Shown here piece by piece: positions 14,906 through 21,551 of a DNA stretch of 21,551 nucleotides (the first letter of the stretch is position 1; each line of letters begins with the position of its first letter). Origin of the DNA: Acidobacteriota bacterium (GTDB taxonomy: Bacteria; Acidobacteriota; Terriglobia; Bryobacterales; Bryobacteraceae); contig JAEZIJ010000253.1 of NCBI GenBank assembly GCA_023436715.1, forward strand, positions 1 to 21,551. The letters run 5' to 3'. The position numbers were made by a program, and so were the translations under genes. The notes beneath the pieces were generated by a model that was given only the letters and a program-made list of their open reading frames with translations, made no database searches and was not told where the DNA came from.

Positions 14906-15682
14906 ATGCCTGCTGGATATATCGCGTTGATCATTATTGCCATCTATTTCCTGTCGTCCATCAAGATTCTGGCTGAATATGAACGTGGTGTGATCTTCCG
15001 CCTCGGGCGGGTGCGCCCACAGCCGAAAGGGCCGGGCCTCTTCCTTGTGTTCGCACCTATCGACCGGATGGTCCGTACTTCGCTCCGCGTGGAGGCGCTC
15101 GAGGTGCCGCCGCAGGATGTGGTCACGCGCGACAACGTCACCGTGAAAGTAAACGCGGTGATTTATTTCCGCGTGCTAGACCCGATCCGCGCGGTCATCG
15201 AGGTTTCGAACTTCCTCTACGCCACCTCGCAGCTTGCACAAACCACGCTTCGCAGCGTGCTGGGCGAAGTGGAGCTGGACGAACTACTGAGCCAGCGCGA
15301 GAAGCTGAATCTGCGGTTGCAATCCGTGCTCGATCAGCACACGGGTCCGTGGGGCGTGAAGGTCGCGATGGTCGAGGTAAAGCAGGTTGATTTGCCCGAT
15401 CAGATGATCCGCGCCATCGCCCGCCAAGCGGAGGCCGAGCGCGAACGCCGCGCAAAAATCATCCACGCGGAAGGCGAGTACTCGGCGGCGGAGAAGCTGG
15501 GCATGGCGGCTGAACTTATCCAGAAGCAACCGGTCGCCATTCAACTGCGGTACCTCCAGACGCTGGTGGAGATTGGAACGGAAAAGAACACGACTATCGT
15601 GTTTCCGCTCCCGCTGGATATAATCTCTTCGTTGGGCAAGGCGTTGGAACGCGCCGGGAACGGGCCGTCGAAAAGCTCGTAA
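14906..15682 (+). CDS. Stomatin-like (SPFH/band 7) membrane protein, slipin type
   Basis: A 258-residue protein with one N-terminal membrane segment (about 4-21) and an SPFH domain (about 24-190: EYERGVIFRLGR, GPGLFLVFAPIDR, RDNVTVKVNAVIYFRV). A charged helix (AEAERERRAKIIHAEGEYSAAEKL) near 175-200 should form the oligomerising coiled coil. The C-terminus has TIVFPLPLD, the hydrophobic stretch that NfeD-type proteases cleave in related stomatins. It starts 2 bp after nfeD with GAGGAG at 14893-14898, 7 bases upstream, so the two are one operon and probably one complex acting on membrane quality or microdomain organisation. It matches the slipin/YbbK-QmcA branch rather than the large flotillins. 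Confidence 0.93.
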   Translation: MPAGYIALIIIAIYFLSSIKILAEYERGVIFRLGRVRPQPKGPGLFLVFAPIDRMVRTSLRVEALEVPPQDVVTRDNVTVKVNAVIYFRVLDPIRAVIEVSNFLYATSQLAQTTLRSVLGEVELDELLSQREKLNLRLQSVLDQHTGPWGVKVAMVEVKQVDLPDQMIRAIARQAEAERERRAKIIHAEGEYSAAEKLGMAAELIQKQPVAIQLRYLQTLVEIGTEKNTTIVFPLPLDIISSLGKALERAGNGPSKSS

Positions 15683-15764
15683 AGGAACCTTCGGCCACGC
15701 GGTGTAAACCCGGGGGCCAAAACCGCCGACAATAGAGCTAGGAGAAAAGCCCAGAGCGTTTGGT

Positions 15765-16415
15765 ATGCCGAAAAACGAGGAAGGCGAATTTGAACTGGTT
15801 GTGGGCAACCGGCAATTGCTCACGATCGTGTTCATCATCATGGTCCTGTTCGGGGTTGTGTTCACGATGGGATACCTCGTGGGACGGACTGCCTCGCCTG
15901 AGGGGGGCTCCACCGCCGCGAAGAGCCAGCCGCAGGAAGATCAGGTAGCGCAGCGTCCGGAGCCGTCGCAGCCGATGCCTGCCCAGCAGTCCGCAGCGGC
16001 GCCGCCTGAGACTCCTCTGGCTCCTGGAGAGGCAAAAGTGGCTTCTACGGGAACTGTTCCGGTCGGTGGCACGCCGCAGTCCGCTCCGGCTGAGACGCAA
16101 CAGGCCGCCAACCCGTCGCCCGCCTCGACGAAGCCGGCAGAGATACCCAGGAGAACCTACGAGGCGGCCCCGCCCACATCCGGCCAGACGTTCCTTCAGG
16201 TAGCCGCCGTTAAGAAACCGGAAGCGGAAGTGATCGTGGATGTGCTGAAGAGGCGGGGCTTTCCGGCCCAGGTTGCTCCGGTCGTCGCCGGCCAACCCAA
16301 CGATGCACTCTGGAGGGCGCTTGTTGGCCCGCTCGCCGACGCTGCGGCTGTAGCCAAAACCCGCGCCGACCTTCAGAACGCCGGATTTCGGGAAGTAATT
16401 GTACGAAAATATTAG
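15765..16415 (+). CDS. SPOR-domain membrane protein
   Basis: A 216-residue protein with a short cytoplasmic N-terminus, a single transmembrane helix at 18-40, a Pro/Ala/Gln-rich linker (about 43-138), and a C-terminal SPOR domain (140-216, from SGQTFLQVAAV to GFREVIVRKY). SPOR domains bind peptidoglycan lacking stem peptides at division septa, so this is probably an inner-membrane cell-division or wall protein of the FtsN/DedD layout. The start ATG has no strong Shine-Dalgarno at normal distance; GGAG at 15741 is 20 bases away. No clear promoter was found in the 82 bp gap after the slipin gene, and readthrough is possible. The lipA start is 3 bases after its stop. Confidence 0.85.
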   Translation: MPKNEEGEFELVVGNRQLLTIVFIIMVLFGVVFTMGYLVGRTASPEGGSTAAKSQPQEDQVAQRPEPSQPMPAQQSAAAPPETPLAPGEAKVASTGTVPVGGTPQSAPAETQQAANPSPASTKPAEIPRRTYEAAPPTSGQTFLQVAAVKKPEAEVIVDVLKRRGFPAQVAPVVAGQPNDALWRALVGPLADAAAVAKTRADLQNAGFREVIVRKY

Positions 16416-16418
16416 GTA

Positions 16419-17309
16419 GTGCCTGGACTTAACCATCGCCCGCGGCTGCCCGAGTGGCTGCGGAAGAAACAAGCCGATTTTGTCGCTGTACACGAGTTGA
16501 AGCAGGGCTTTAGAAAGCTCCACCTGCATACGGTGTGCGAATCCGCGCGTTGCCCGAATCTCCACGAGTGCTTCGGGCGCGGCACAGCGACCTTCATGAT
16601 TCTCGGGAATCTCTGCACGCGGGGCTGCGGCTTCTGCTCGGTGCCGAAGGGCTCGCCGCTGAAGCGCGAGTTCGTCCTCGATCCCGAAGAACCTCAGAAG
16701 GTGGCGCGCATGGCGGCGCAGATGGCGCTGCGTTACGTCGTGATCACGAGCGTAAACCGCGACGATCTGGCGGACGGCGGCTCGCGGCACTTCGCCGAAA
16801 CCGTGCGCGAGGTGAGGCGGGCGGCGCCTGAGGCTCGCGTCGAGGTACTGATCCCCGACTTCTGCGGTGATCTTGAAGCCGTGGCGCGCGTTCTCGATGC
16901 CGGGCCCGACGTTTTCAACCACAACATGGAAACCGTCGCACGGCTTTATCCGCGCGTGCGGCCGCAAGCGGATTACCGGCGGTCGCTCTCGGTGCTGGAG
17001 TTCGCGCGGCGGCACCGGCCGGGCGTGCTGACGAAGTCCGGGCTGATGGCCGGGCTGGGCGAATCGGCGGACGAAGTTCGTGAACTCTTGGGCCACCTGC
17101 GCGGGGCCGGAACCGATGTCGCAACGATCGGGCAGTATCTGCAGCCGACGCGGAGAAACCTGCCGGTGGCTGCCTATATCCCTCCCGAGCAGTTCGAGGC
17201 TTACCGCGAGTTCGGGCTTTCCATCGGGTTCAAGATGGTTTTCGGCGGACCGCTGGTGCGTAGTTCGTACATGGCGGATTCGGTAAGCGAGCAGGCCGGA
17301 TGCGTCTGA
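16419..17309 (+). CDS. lipA: Lipoyl synthase
   Basis: A 296-residue radical-SAM enzyme that inserts two sulfurs into protein-bound octanoyl groups to make lipoyl cofactors for 2-oxoacid dehydrogenases and the glycine cleavage system. All ligands are visible: auxiliary cluster cysteines 40, 45 and 51 (CESARCPNLHEC), radical-SAM cysteines 66, 70 and 73 (CTRGCGFC), and the C-terminal RSSY (281-284) that supplies the serine ligand of the auxiliary cluster. EVLIPDF and NHNMET are also present. Start is GTG, 3 bases after the SPOR gene stop, with only a very close AGG. It overlaps lnt by 10 bp. No lipB lies in the window. Confidence 0.96.
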   Translation: MPGLNHRPRLPEWLRKKQADFVAVHELKQGFRKLHLHTVCESARCPNLHECFGRGTATFMILGNLCTRGCGFCSVPKGSPLKREFVLDPEEPQKVARMAAQMALRYVVITSVNRDDLADGGSRHFAETVREVRRAAPEARVEVLIPDFCGDLEAVARVLDAGPDVFNHNMETVARLYPRVRPQADYRRSLSVLEFARRHRPGVLTKSGLMAGLGESADEVRELLGHLRGAGTDVATIGQYLQPTRRNLPVAAYIPPEQFEAYREFGLSIGFKMVFGGPLVRSSYMADSVSEQAGCV

Positions 17310-18769
17310 AACTTGGACTCGCCGCGGCTTCGGCCGTTCTGCTGATCCTTGCGTATCCGCACTTCGGGCTGGCGTTTCTTGCTCCAGTTGCAATTTCGCC
17401 GCTCGTTTTGGCGAGTGCGATCGAGAAGCGGCACGGGCGGCGTTTCCTGCTGGGATGGATTGCCGGGTTCATTTACTGGGCGGGGGCGTGCTACTGGATA
17501 CAGGCTGTGCTCGCCCAGCACGGCGGAATGTCAACGGCCGCAAGTTGGGCCGGATTTGCGCTGTTTTCGGCCCTTAAAGCGCTCCATATGGGCGTTTTTG
17601 CGCTCTTAGCGGGTCTTCTCATGCCGGGGGCTTGGGCGATTCTCTCCGTGCCTGCGCTCTGGGTTCTCATCGAGAGCACGCACCGCTGGCTCGGCTTTGC
17701 GTGGCTGGGGCTGGGCAACGCCGGGATAGACATGGGTGTTCCGATGCGGCTGGCCCCGTGGACCGGCGTGTGGGGCCTGTCATTCATTTTCGCGATGACG
17801 GGCACGGCGGCGGCGCTGTTCGCGCTGCGGCGGAGAAAACACTTGTTGCCGGTCCTGTTTTTACCGTTGCTTTTGGCGCTGCCCAGGCTCCCCGAACCCG
17901 AGCGGGGGACGAAGACGGCCGTCCTGGTGCAGCCGAACATATCCGAGGAGGCGGATTGGACGCCGGAGTGGGTCGCGGACACGCACAGGCGGCTGGAATC
18001 CCTCTCTGCCGGGGGCGTGGCGCAGAACGCGGGCGCACGACTGCTGGTCTGGCCCGAGGCTCCCGCTCCGATGTACTACTACGAGAGCGCGCGTTTCCGC
18101 GAGCAGGTTGGTAATCTGGCCCGGGCGACAAAAGCATTTCTACTTATTAATGTTGTACCGCACGATGGCCAGGGCGCGCCCTTGAATTCCGCGCTTTTGA
18201 TTTCTCCCGAGGGCCAACCTGTCGGGCGCTACGACAAGATGAACTTAGTGCCTTTCGGCGAGTTCGTCCCGGGGGTCTTCAAGGCACTGGTGTCGAAGGT
18301 CTCCACAGAGGCGGGGGATTTCGCGGCCGGCGAGCGGCAGGCACTGCTCCCGGCGGACGGCCACCGCATCGGCGCGTTCATCTGCTACGAGTCTGTCTTC
18401 CCGAACTTCGTGCGGAAGTTCGCCCGCGACGGCGCGGATCTGTTCGTGAATATCTCCAACGACGGATGGTACGGCGACTCGGCGGCGCGCTACCAGCATT
18501 TGGCGATCGTCCGGATGCGGGCGGCCGAGAACCGGCGCTGGATCCTGCGCGCCACCAATGACGGGATCACTTCGACCATCGATCCGGCAGGCCGTGTGAT
18601 CGTGAATTTGCCGTCCTACATGGCCGGTGCGGCAGGGACCGCATTCTCCTATATCAGTACAGTAACGTTCTATTCGAGGTTTGGGGATTGGTTCGTCTGG
18701 CTCTGCCTGGCAGGGACGGTTGCGGCTTTGGGCGCGCCGCTGATACGGCGCGCGCCAAAGAGATTATGA
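17300..18769 (+). CDS. lnt: Apolipoprotein N-acyltransferase
   Basis: A 489-residue inner-membrane enzyme that adds the third acyl chain to lipoproteins. The N-terminal half (1-195) has about six hydrophobic helices with the EST...LGFAWLGLG stretch (125-139). The C-terminal part is a nitrilase-fold domain with the catalytic triad Glu253 (WPEAP), Lys313 (YDKMNLVPFGE) and Cys362 (ICYES), matching E. coli Glu267/Lys335/Cys387. Glu321 and the NISNDGWYG loop are also conserved. A last helix lies near 465-483. The ATG at 17300 is inside the end of lipA (10 bp overlap), implying coupling. Presence of lnt is consistent with a diderm envelope with triacylated lipoproteins. Confidence 0.95.
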   Translation: MRLKLGLAAASAVLLILAYPHFGLAFLAPVAISPLVLASAIEKRHGRRFLLGWIAGFIYWAGACYWIQAVLAQHGGMSTAASWAGFALFSALKALHMGVFALLAGLLMPGAWAILSVPALWVLIESTHRWLGFAWLGLGNAGIDMGVPMRLAPWTGVWGLSFIFAMTGTAAALFALRRRKHLLPVLFLPLLLALPRLPEPERGTKTAVLVQPNISEEADWTPEWVADTHRRLESLSAGGVAQNAGARLLVWPEAPAPMYYYESARFREQVGNLARATKAFLLINVVPHDGQGAPLNSALLISPEGQPVGRYDKMNLVPFGEFVPGVFKALVSKVSTEAGDFAAGERQALLPADGHRIGAFICYESVFPNFVRKFARDGADLFVNISNDGWYGDSAARYQHLAIVRMRAAENRRWILRATNDGITSTIDPAGRVIVNLPSYMAGAAGTAFSYISTVTFYSRFGDWFVWLCLAGTVAALGAPLIRRAPKRL

Positions 18770-18874
18770 CCGGCTGTTGATCCAGCCGAACACGCAGGCC
18801 ATGACGAATGTCGCGGCAAAAAACAGGGCTGCAAGTTGAAGCTGGTCGAATCTGGGCAAATCACCGTATGTCAC
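18764..18874 (-). CDS. Possible 36-residue single-pass membrane microprotein
   Basis: A minus-strand frame with a GTG start at 18874 and TAA at 18764-18766 encodes 36 residues: a polar N-terminus (TYGDLPRFDQLQ), one hydrophobic helix of about 18-20 residues (LAALFFAATFVMACVFGW) and a short polar tail (INSRS). GGAG lies 8 bases before the GTG, a well-placed Shine-Dalgarno. The stop overlaps the end of the convergent lnt gene by 6 bp. The amphipathic-then-hydrophobic pattern and the ribosome binding site argue for a real gene; its shortness and lack of a recognised family argue for caution. An upstream in-frame GTG adds eight residues but has no Shine-Dalgarno. Confidence 0.5.
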   Translation of the reverse strand: MTYGDLPRFDQLQLAALFFAATFVMACVFGWINSRS

Positions 18875-18973
18875 GATACACGCTCCGCCTTCCACGCAAG
18901 TGGGAGCAAGCGGCGTGCCATATCCCGCCCCGTTGATTTCAACTGTTTACGGATGGGCACACGACCTCCCATT

Positions 18974-18991
18974 CCCAAGTTTTGGGTTTTT
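18974..18991 (+). terminator. Weak intrinsic terminator downstream of lnt
   Basis: CCCAA (18974-18978), a 3-base loop and TTGGG (18982-18986) are followed by five T residues, the layout of a short rho-independent terminator for rightward transcripts. A wider TTCCCAA/TTGGGAA pairing encloses it and could also act on leftward transcripts coming from ychF. The stem is short, so the strength is doubtful. The rest of 18875-19038 shows no gene. Confidence 0.35.
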
Positions 18992-19038
18992 CCGAAAAGG
19001 TTTGGGAAGGTGGCGTGTAAGTCGAGTAAGTTGCCGAC

Positions 19039-20112
19039 TCAGCTATGGCGAATCACAAGCACATCTCCGTCACGGACGATGTACTCTTTTCCTTCGAGGC
19101 GCAGGAGACCCTTTTCGCGAACGCCGGGGTAGCCACCGTGGTCGATCAGCGAGCGCCAGTTCACGACCTCGGCGCGAATGAACTTCTTTTCAAAATCGGT
19201 GTGGATCGCGCCGGCCGCCTTTTGGGCAGTGCTGTTGACCGGAATGGTCCAGGCGCGCACCTCGGTTTCGCCAGCCGTCAGGAATGACATCAGCCCCAGC
19301 AGGGAGTATGTGGCGGAGACGAGCCGCTCAAGCCCGGATTCCTTGAGGCCGTAACTGGCGAGGTACTCGCGCGCTTCTTCCCCGGAAAGCTCGGCAAGTT
19401 CGGCTTCGATCTTCCCGCAAACGGCGGTCACAGCCGTCCGCGCACGGCCGGCAAGCCCACCGCCGCGGTACTCCTCCTCGATTTCGTGAAGCCGGGGGGC
19501 GTCGCCTTCGCCGAGGTTCAGCACGTACAGCATGGGCTTCTGCGAGAGGAACTGAAAGCCGCGAGTGCTCTTTTCCTCCTCCGGAGTGAGTTCGAGTTCG
19601 CGGAGAGGCTTGTTGGCTTCGAGCGCGGCTTTGAATCGCTGGAGGGCTTCGAACTCCCGATCGAGTTCGGGCGATTTGATCTTCTTGCGATCTTTTTCGA
19701 GCCGCTCCATCCGCTTCTCGACCACCACGAGGTCGCTGAGAATCAATTCGAGGTCTACGTTTTCGAGATCGCGAAGGGGATCGACGGACCCGGCTTCGTG
19801 CGGAACGCTCTCGTCCTGAAAGATGCGCAGAACGTGAGCGAAGGCGTCCACCACGCGCAAGCTCGCCAGAAAAGCTGGGTCGCGGAGCGCCTCCTTGGAG
19901 ATGGCCGGCGTATCCACGTATTCGACGACGGCGTGCGTGATCTTCGGCGGGTTGAAGATTTGGGCGAGTTCTTCGACGCGGGCGTCGGGCACCTTCGCCA
20001 CACCTACGCGGGTGGCCATGGAACCGATGCGCGCAGCTTCGTGTACGCCGGTCAGGATCGTGAAAAGCGATGTTTTGCCTACCATGGGCAGGCCGATGAT
20101 TGCAGTCTTCAT
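19039..20112 (-). CDS. ychF: Divergent YchF/Obg-family GTPase with TGS domain
   Basis: A 357-residue member of the YchF/Ola1 branch of translation-linked P-loop NTPases. Residues 1-120 plus 190-235 form the G domain, 125-180 a charged coiled-coil insertion, and about 275-355 the TGS domain (FLTAGETEVRAW, IHTDFEKKFIRAEV, LEGKEYIVRDGD). The P-loop is GLPMVGKTS (7-15), where YchF normally has GLPNVGKST. The G3 motif is DTPA (67-70) instead of DxxG, and the switch stretch after it lacks the usual glycine-rich loop. The G4 position has NLGE (199-202), of the NxxE type that goes with ATP preference in YchF. The protein is therefore a diverged paralogue or lineage form. It starts one base after the moxR stop, with no Shine-Dalgarno of its own. 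Confidence 0.88.
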   Translation of the reverse strand: MKTAIIGLPMVGKTSLFTILTGVHEAARIGSMATRVGVAKVPDARVEELAQIFNPPKITHAVVEYVDTPAISKEALRDPAFLASLRVVDAFAHVLRIFQDESVPHEAGSVDPLRDLENVDLELILSDLVVVEKRMERLEKDRKKIKSPELDREFEALQRFKAALEANKPLRELELTPEEEKSTRGFQFLSQKPMLYVLNLGEGDAPRLHEIEEEYRGGGLAGRARTAVTAVCGKIEAELAELSGEEAREYLASYGLKESGLERLVSATYSLLGLMSFLTAGETEVRAWTIPVNSTAQKAAGAIHTDFEKKFIRAEVVNWRSLIDHGGYPGVREKGLLRLEGKEYIVRDGDVLVIRHS

Positions 20113-20113
20113 T

Positions 20114-21082
20114 TCAGAGGGGAACGTCCACCAGGGTCAGTATCTCTTCCAGGATGCGGTCGCTCACGTCGGCTGTCCGCTGCGAGAGCGCCAGGCGCGT
20201 ATTGATAACCACGCGGTGCGCGAACACGGGCACGACGAGGCGCTTCACGTCGTCGGGAATCGCGTAATCCCTTCCTTCGACCATGGCCAGCGCCTGCGTG
20301 GCTCGAAACAGGGCTTGCGCGCCGCGAGGGCTGACGCCGAGGGCCAGCGAATCGTGCGTGCGCGTCTTCCCGACGATGGCGAGCATGTACTCGACAATCG
20401 ATTCGTCCACCGCGACATGGTTCGACCATGCCTGGAGTTGCAACACCTCGTCGACCGAGAACACAGGGGCGATTTGCATGCTCAGCGGGTTTTCCGCGTT
20501 GCGGAGGATTTCGCGCTCGCTGGCGGGGTCGGGGTAGCCGATTCGGAGGCGCATGAAGAAGCGGTCGAGCTGGGATTCCGGAAGCGGGTAGGTTCCGTGG
20601 TGCTCGACGGGGTTCTGCGTCGCCATCACCATGAACGGCTGCGGGAGAGGATAGCAGTGGCTGTCGATGGTGACCTGCCGCTCGTTCATCGCTTCAAGCA
20701 GCGCGGATTGCGTCTTCGGGGTCGTGCGGTTGATTTCGTCGGCGAGGAGGAAGTTCGTGAAAATGGGGCCGGGCTTGAACTCGAACGCCTGTGTGCGGGC
20801 GTTGTAGATGGTGACGCCGAGCACGTCGCTCGGAAGCATATCCGAGGTGAACTGGAGGCGGTGGAACTGGCAATCGACCGAGCGGGCCAGGGCGTGCGCC
20901 AGCGTGGTTTTGCCGACTCCGGGCACGTCCTCTATGAGGAGGTGGCCTTTGGCGAGCAGGCACACGAGCGACAGCCGGAGAACTTCCGCTTTGCCGCGAA
21001 TCGCCGATGCGAGCGCGGATTCGAGCTCAGCGATTTTGGCGAGCGCGACCGGCGGCTCAACTGTACTGGCGCGCGGCGACAT
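20114..21082 (-). CDS. MoxR-family AAA+ ATPase
   Basis: A 322-residue AAA+ ATPase of the MoxR group, which act as chaperones in the assembly or activation of other proteins, often with VWA-domain partners. Walker A is DVPGVGKTT (52-60), Walker B LLADE (112-116) followed by INRTTPKTQSALLEAM, sensor 1 ATQNP (154-158), and the arginine-finger region ESQLDRF near 169-175. The usual neighbours (DUF58, transglutaminase, VWA genes) are not downstream; instead ychF follows after one base. The start is set at 21082 because homology begins soon after it and a TATCAT hexamer is just upstream; in-frame starts at 21085 (GTG) and 21118 (ATG) are possible but have no Shine-Dalgarno. Confidence 0.92.
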   Translation of the reverse strand: MSPRASTVEPPVALAKIAELESALASAIRGKAEVLRLSLVCLLAKGHLLIEDVPGVGKTTLAHALARSVDCQFHRLQFTSDMLPSDVLGVTIYNARTQAFEFKPGPIFTNFLLADEINRTTPKTQSALLEAMNERQVTIDSHCYPLPQPFMVMATQNPVEHHGTYPLPESQLDRFFMRLRIGYPDPASEREILRNAENPLSMQIAPVFSVDEVLQLQAWSNHVAVDESIVEYMLAIVGKTRTHDSLALGVSPRGAQALFRATQALAMVEGRDYAIPDDVKRLVVPVFAHRVVINTRLALSQRTADVSDRILEEILTLVDVPL

Positions 21083-21088
21083 CACTTT

Positions 21089-21094
21089 ATGATA
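21089..21094 (-). promoter_or_regulatory. -10-like hexamer for moxR-ychF
   Basis: On the minus strand TATCAT (5 of 6 to consensus) lies 6 bases before the ATG at 21082, in a short AT-rich patch beside the repeat array. No good -35 is present. The distance would place the transcription start on or next to the start codon. Confidence 0.35.
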
Positions 21095-21131
21095 CGAAAC
21101 CGCTACGCGGGAGCGCATTGGCGACGAGAAA

Positions 21132-21551
21132 GGCAGCAGGGGCTAAAGCCCATGGCTTGCCGGGCGTTTTGCGGCACGGCTGAAGCCGTGCCCTGATACA
21201 AAGCCCATGTCCGGACCGGATCGGCACAGACAGGGGATGAAGGCCTGGCTTGCTGGCGTTTTGCGGGTCGCGGCTGAAGCCGTGCCCTGATACAAAGCCC
21301 ATGTCTGGACCGGATCGGCATAGACAGGGGCTGAAGGCCTGGCTTGCTGGCGTTTTGCGGCGCGGCTAAAGCCGTGCCCTGTACAAAACAAACGTCCGGA
21401 CCGGATCGGCATAGACAGGGGCTCAAGGCCTGGCTTGCTGGCGTTTTGCGGCGCGGCTAAAGCCGTGCCCTGTACAAAGCCAATGTCCGGACTGGATCGG
21501 CATAGACAGGGACTGAAGGCCGTGGCTTGCTGGCGTTTGGCGGCGCGGCTG
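21132..21551. repeat. Tandem 91-94 bp palindromic repeat array running off the right edge (block 3)
   Basis: Units begin with CAGGG(G) at 21137, 21231, 21325, 21416 and 21507, giving periods of 94, 94, 91 and 91 bp; the fifth is cut by the window end. Each holds GGCTTGCTGGCGTTTTGCGG or a close form, the palindrome core GGC(A/G)CGGCT(G/A)AAGCCGTGCCCTG, and GTCCGGACCGGATCGGCA. The first unit opens with GGCAGCAGGGGCTAAAGCCC, the same as block 1 after hfq. In later units the left arm is GGCGCGGCT, which leaves one G-T mismatch in DNA but a G-U pair in RNA. Frames across the array are translated repeat, not genes. Confidence 0.93.

Noticed and set aside
15738..17393. A 551-codon minus-strand frame antisense to the SPOR gene and lipA
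   Set aside because: It covers three well-supported plus-strand features, is Arg/His-rich and shows no recognisable fold.
18836..19181. Plus-strand frames between lnt and ychF
   Set aside because: They run into the ychF coding region on the wrong strand, lack Shine-Dalgarno sequences and encode Ser/Arg-rich peptides without features.
19895..21196. A 433-codon plus-strand frame antisense to ychF and moxR
   Set aside because: The minus-strand genes have full AAA+ and TGS motifs; the plus frame ends inside the repeat array and has low-complexity composition.
21087..21426. Minus-strand frames across the right-edge array
   Set aside because: Same reason: the peptide repeats every 91-94 bp with the DNA repeat and has no independent coding signs.
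21132..21551. CRISPR array
   Set aside because: Units are 91-94 bp, nearly the whole unit is conserved, there are no variable 30-40 bp spacers and no cas genes.

Overview
The window looks like a stretch of chromosome from a high-GC member of the Acidobacteriota, most likely a Solibacter/Bryobacter-like lineage. The grounds are family-level: a VWFA-domain protein of the type expanded in Acidobacteria, a two-domain MacB/FtsX permease without an ATPase (the acidobacterial duplicated orphan permease type), an atypical Hfq, and dense intergenic palindromic repeats built on GGCACGGCTGAAGCCGTGCC. No rRNA, tRNA, CRISPR array or phage module was seen. A species cannot be assigned from the sequence alone.

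Left part (1-3262). The left edge cuts what may be the first codons of a leftward transposase. Next comes a tight three-gene unit: a fused MoaD-MoaE molybdopterin synthase, an exported VWFA protein, and an Hfq-like Sm protein with a basic N-terminal tail. A palindromic repeat block follows, then an inositol-monophosphatase family gene with its own promoter.

Nucleoside salvage operon (3267-8416). Five genes are packed with overlaps or tiny gaps: pyrimidine-nucleoside phosphorylase, NupC-type transporter, purine nucleoside phosphorylase, cytidine deaminase, and an amidohydrolase of the MTA/SAH (adenosine-type) deaminase group carrying an export signal. Together they could deaminate, import and phosphorolyse nucleosides. 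The purine phosphorylase has the residues expected for 6-oxopurines, which fits an upstream deamination step.

Middle part (8473-15682). A single STAS protein diverges from a Tat-exported alpha/beta hydrolase. About 660 bp of a 213-220 bp tandem repeat separate these from the orphan permease. The permease converges on a Spy/LTxxQ periplasmic protein across a strong hairpin. The Spy gene diverges from an nfeD-slipin membrane protease pair.

Right part (15765-21551). SPOR-domain protein, lipoyl synthase (lipA) and apolipoprotein N-acyltransferase (lnt) form a rightward unit. It converges on a possible 36-residue membrane microprotein and a leftward moxR-ychF pair. A third repeat array, with 91-94 bp units, runs off the right edge.

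Three cross-cutting patterns stand out. One palindrome family recurs at three intergenic loci. Several transcription-unit heads have a -10-like hexamer only 6-12 bases before the start codon and no Shine-Dalgarno, suggesting leaderless or near-leaderless mRNAs. Several conserved proteins have unusual architecture (MoaD-E fusion, Hfq, YchF). No single gene cluster here is clearly a new defence or biosynthetic system.
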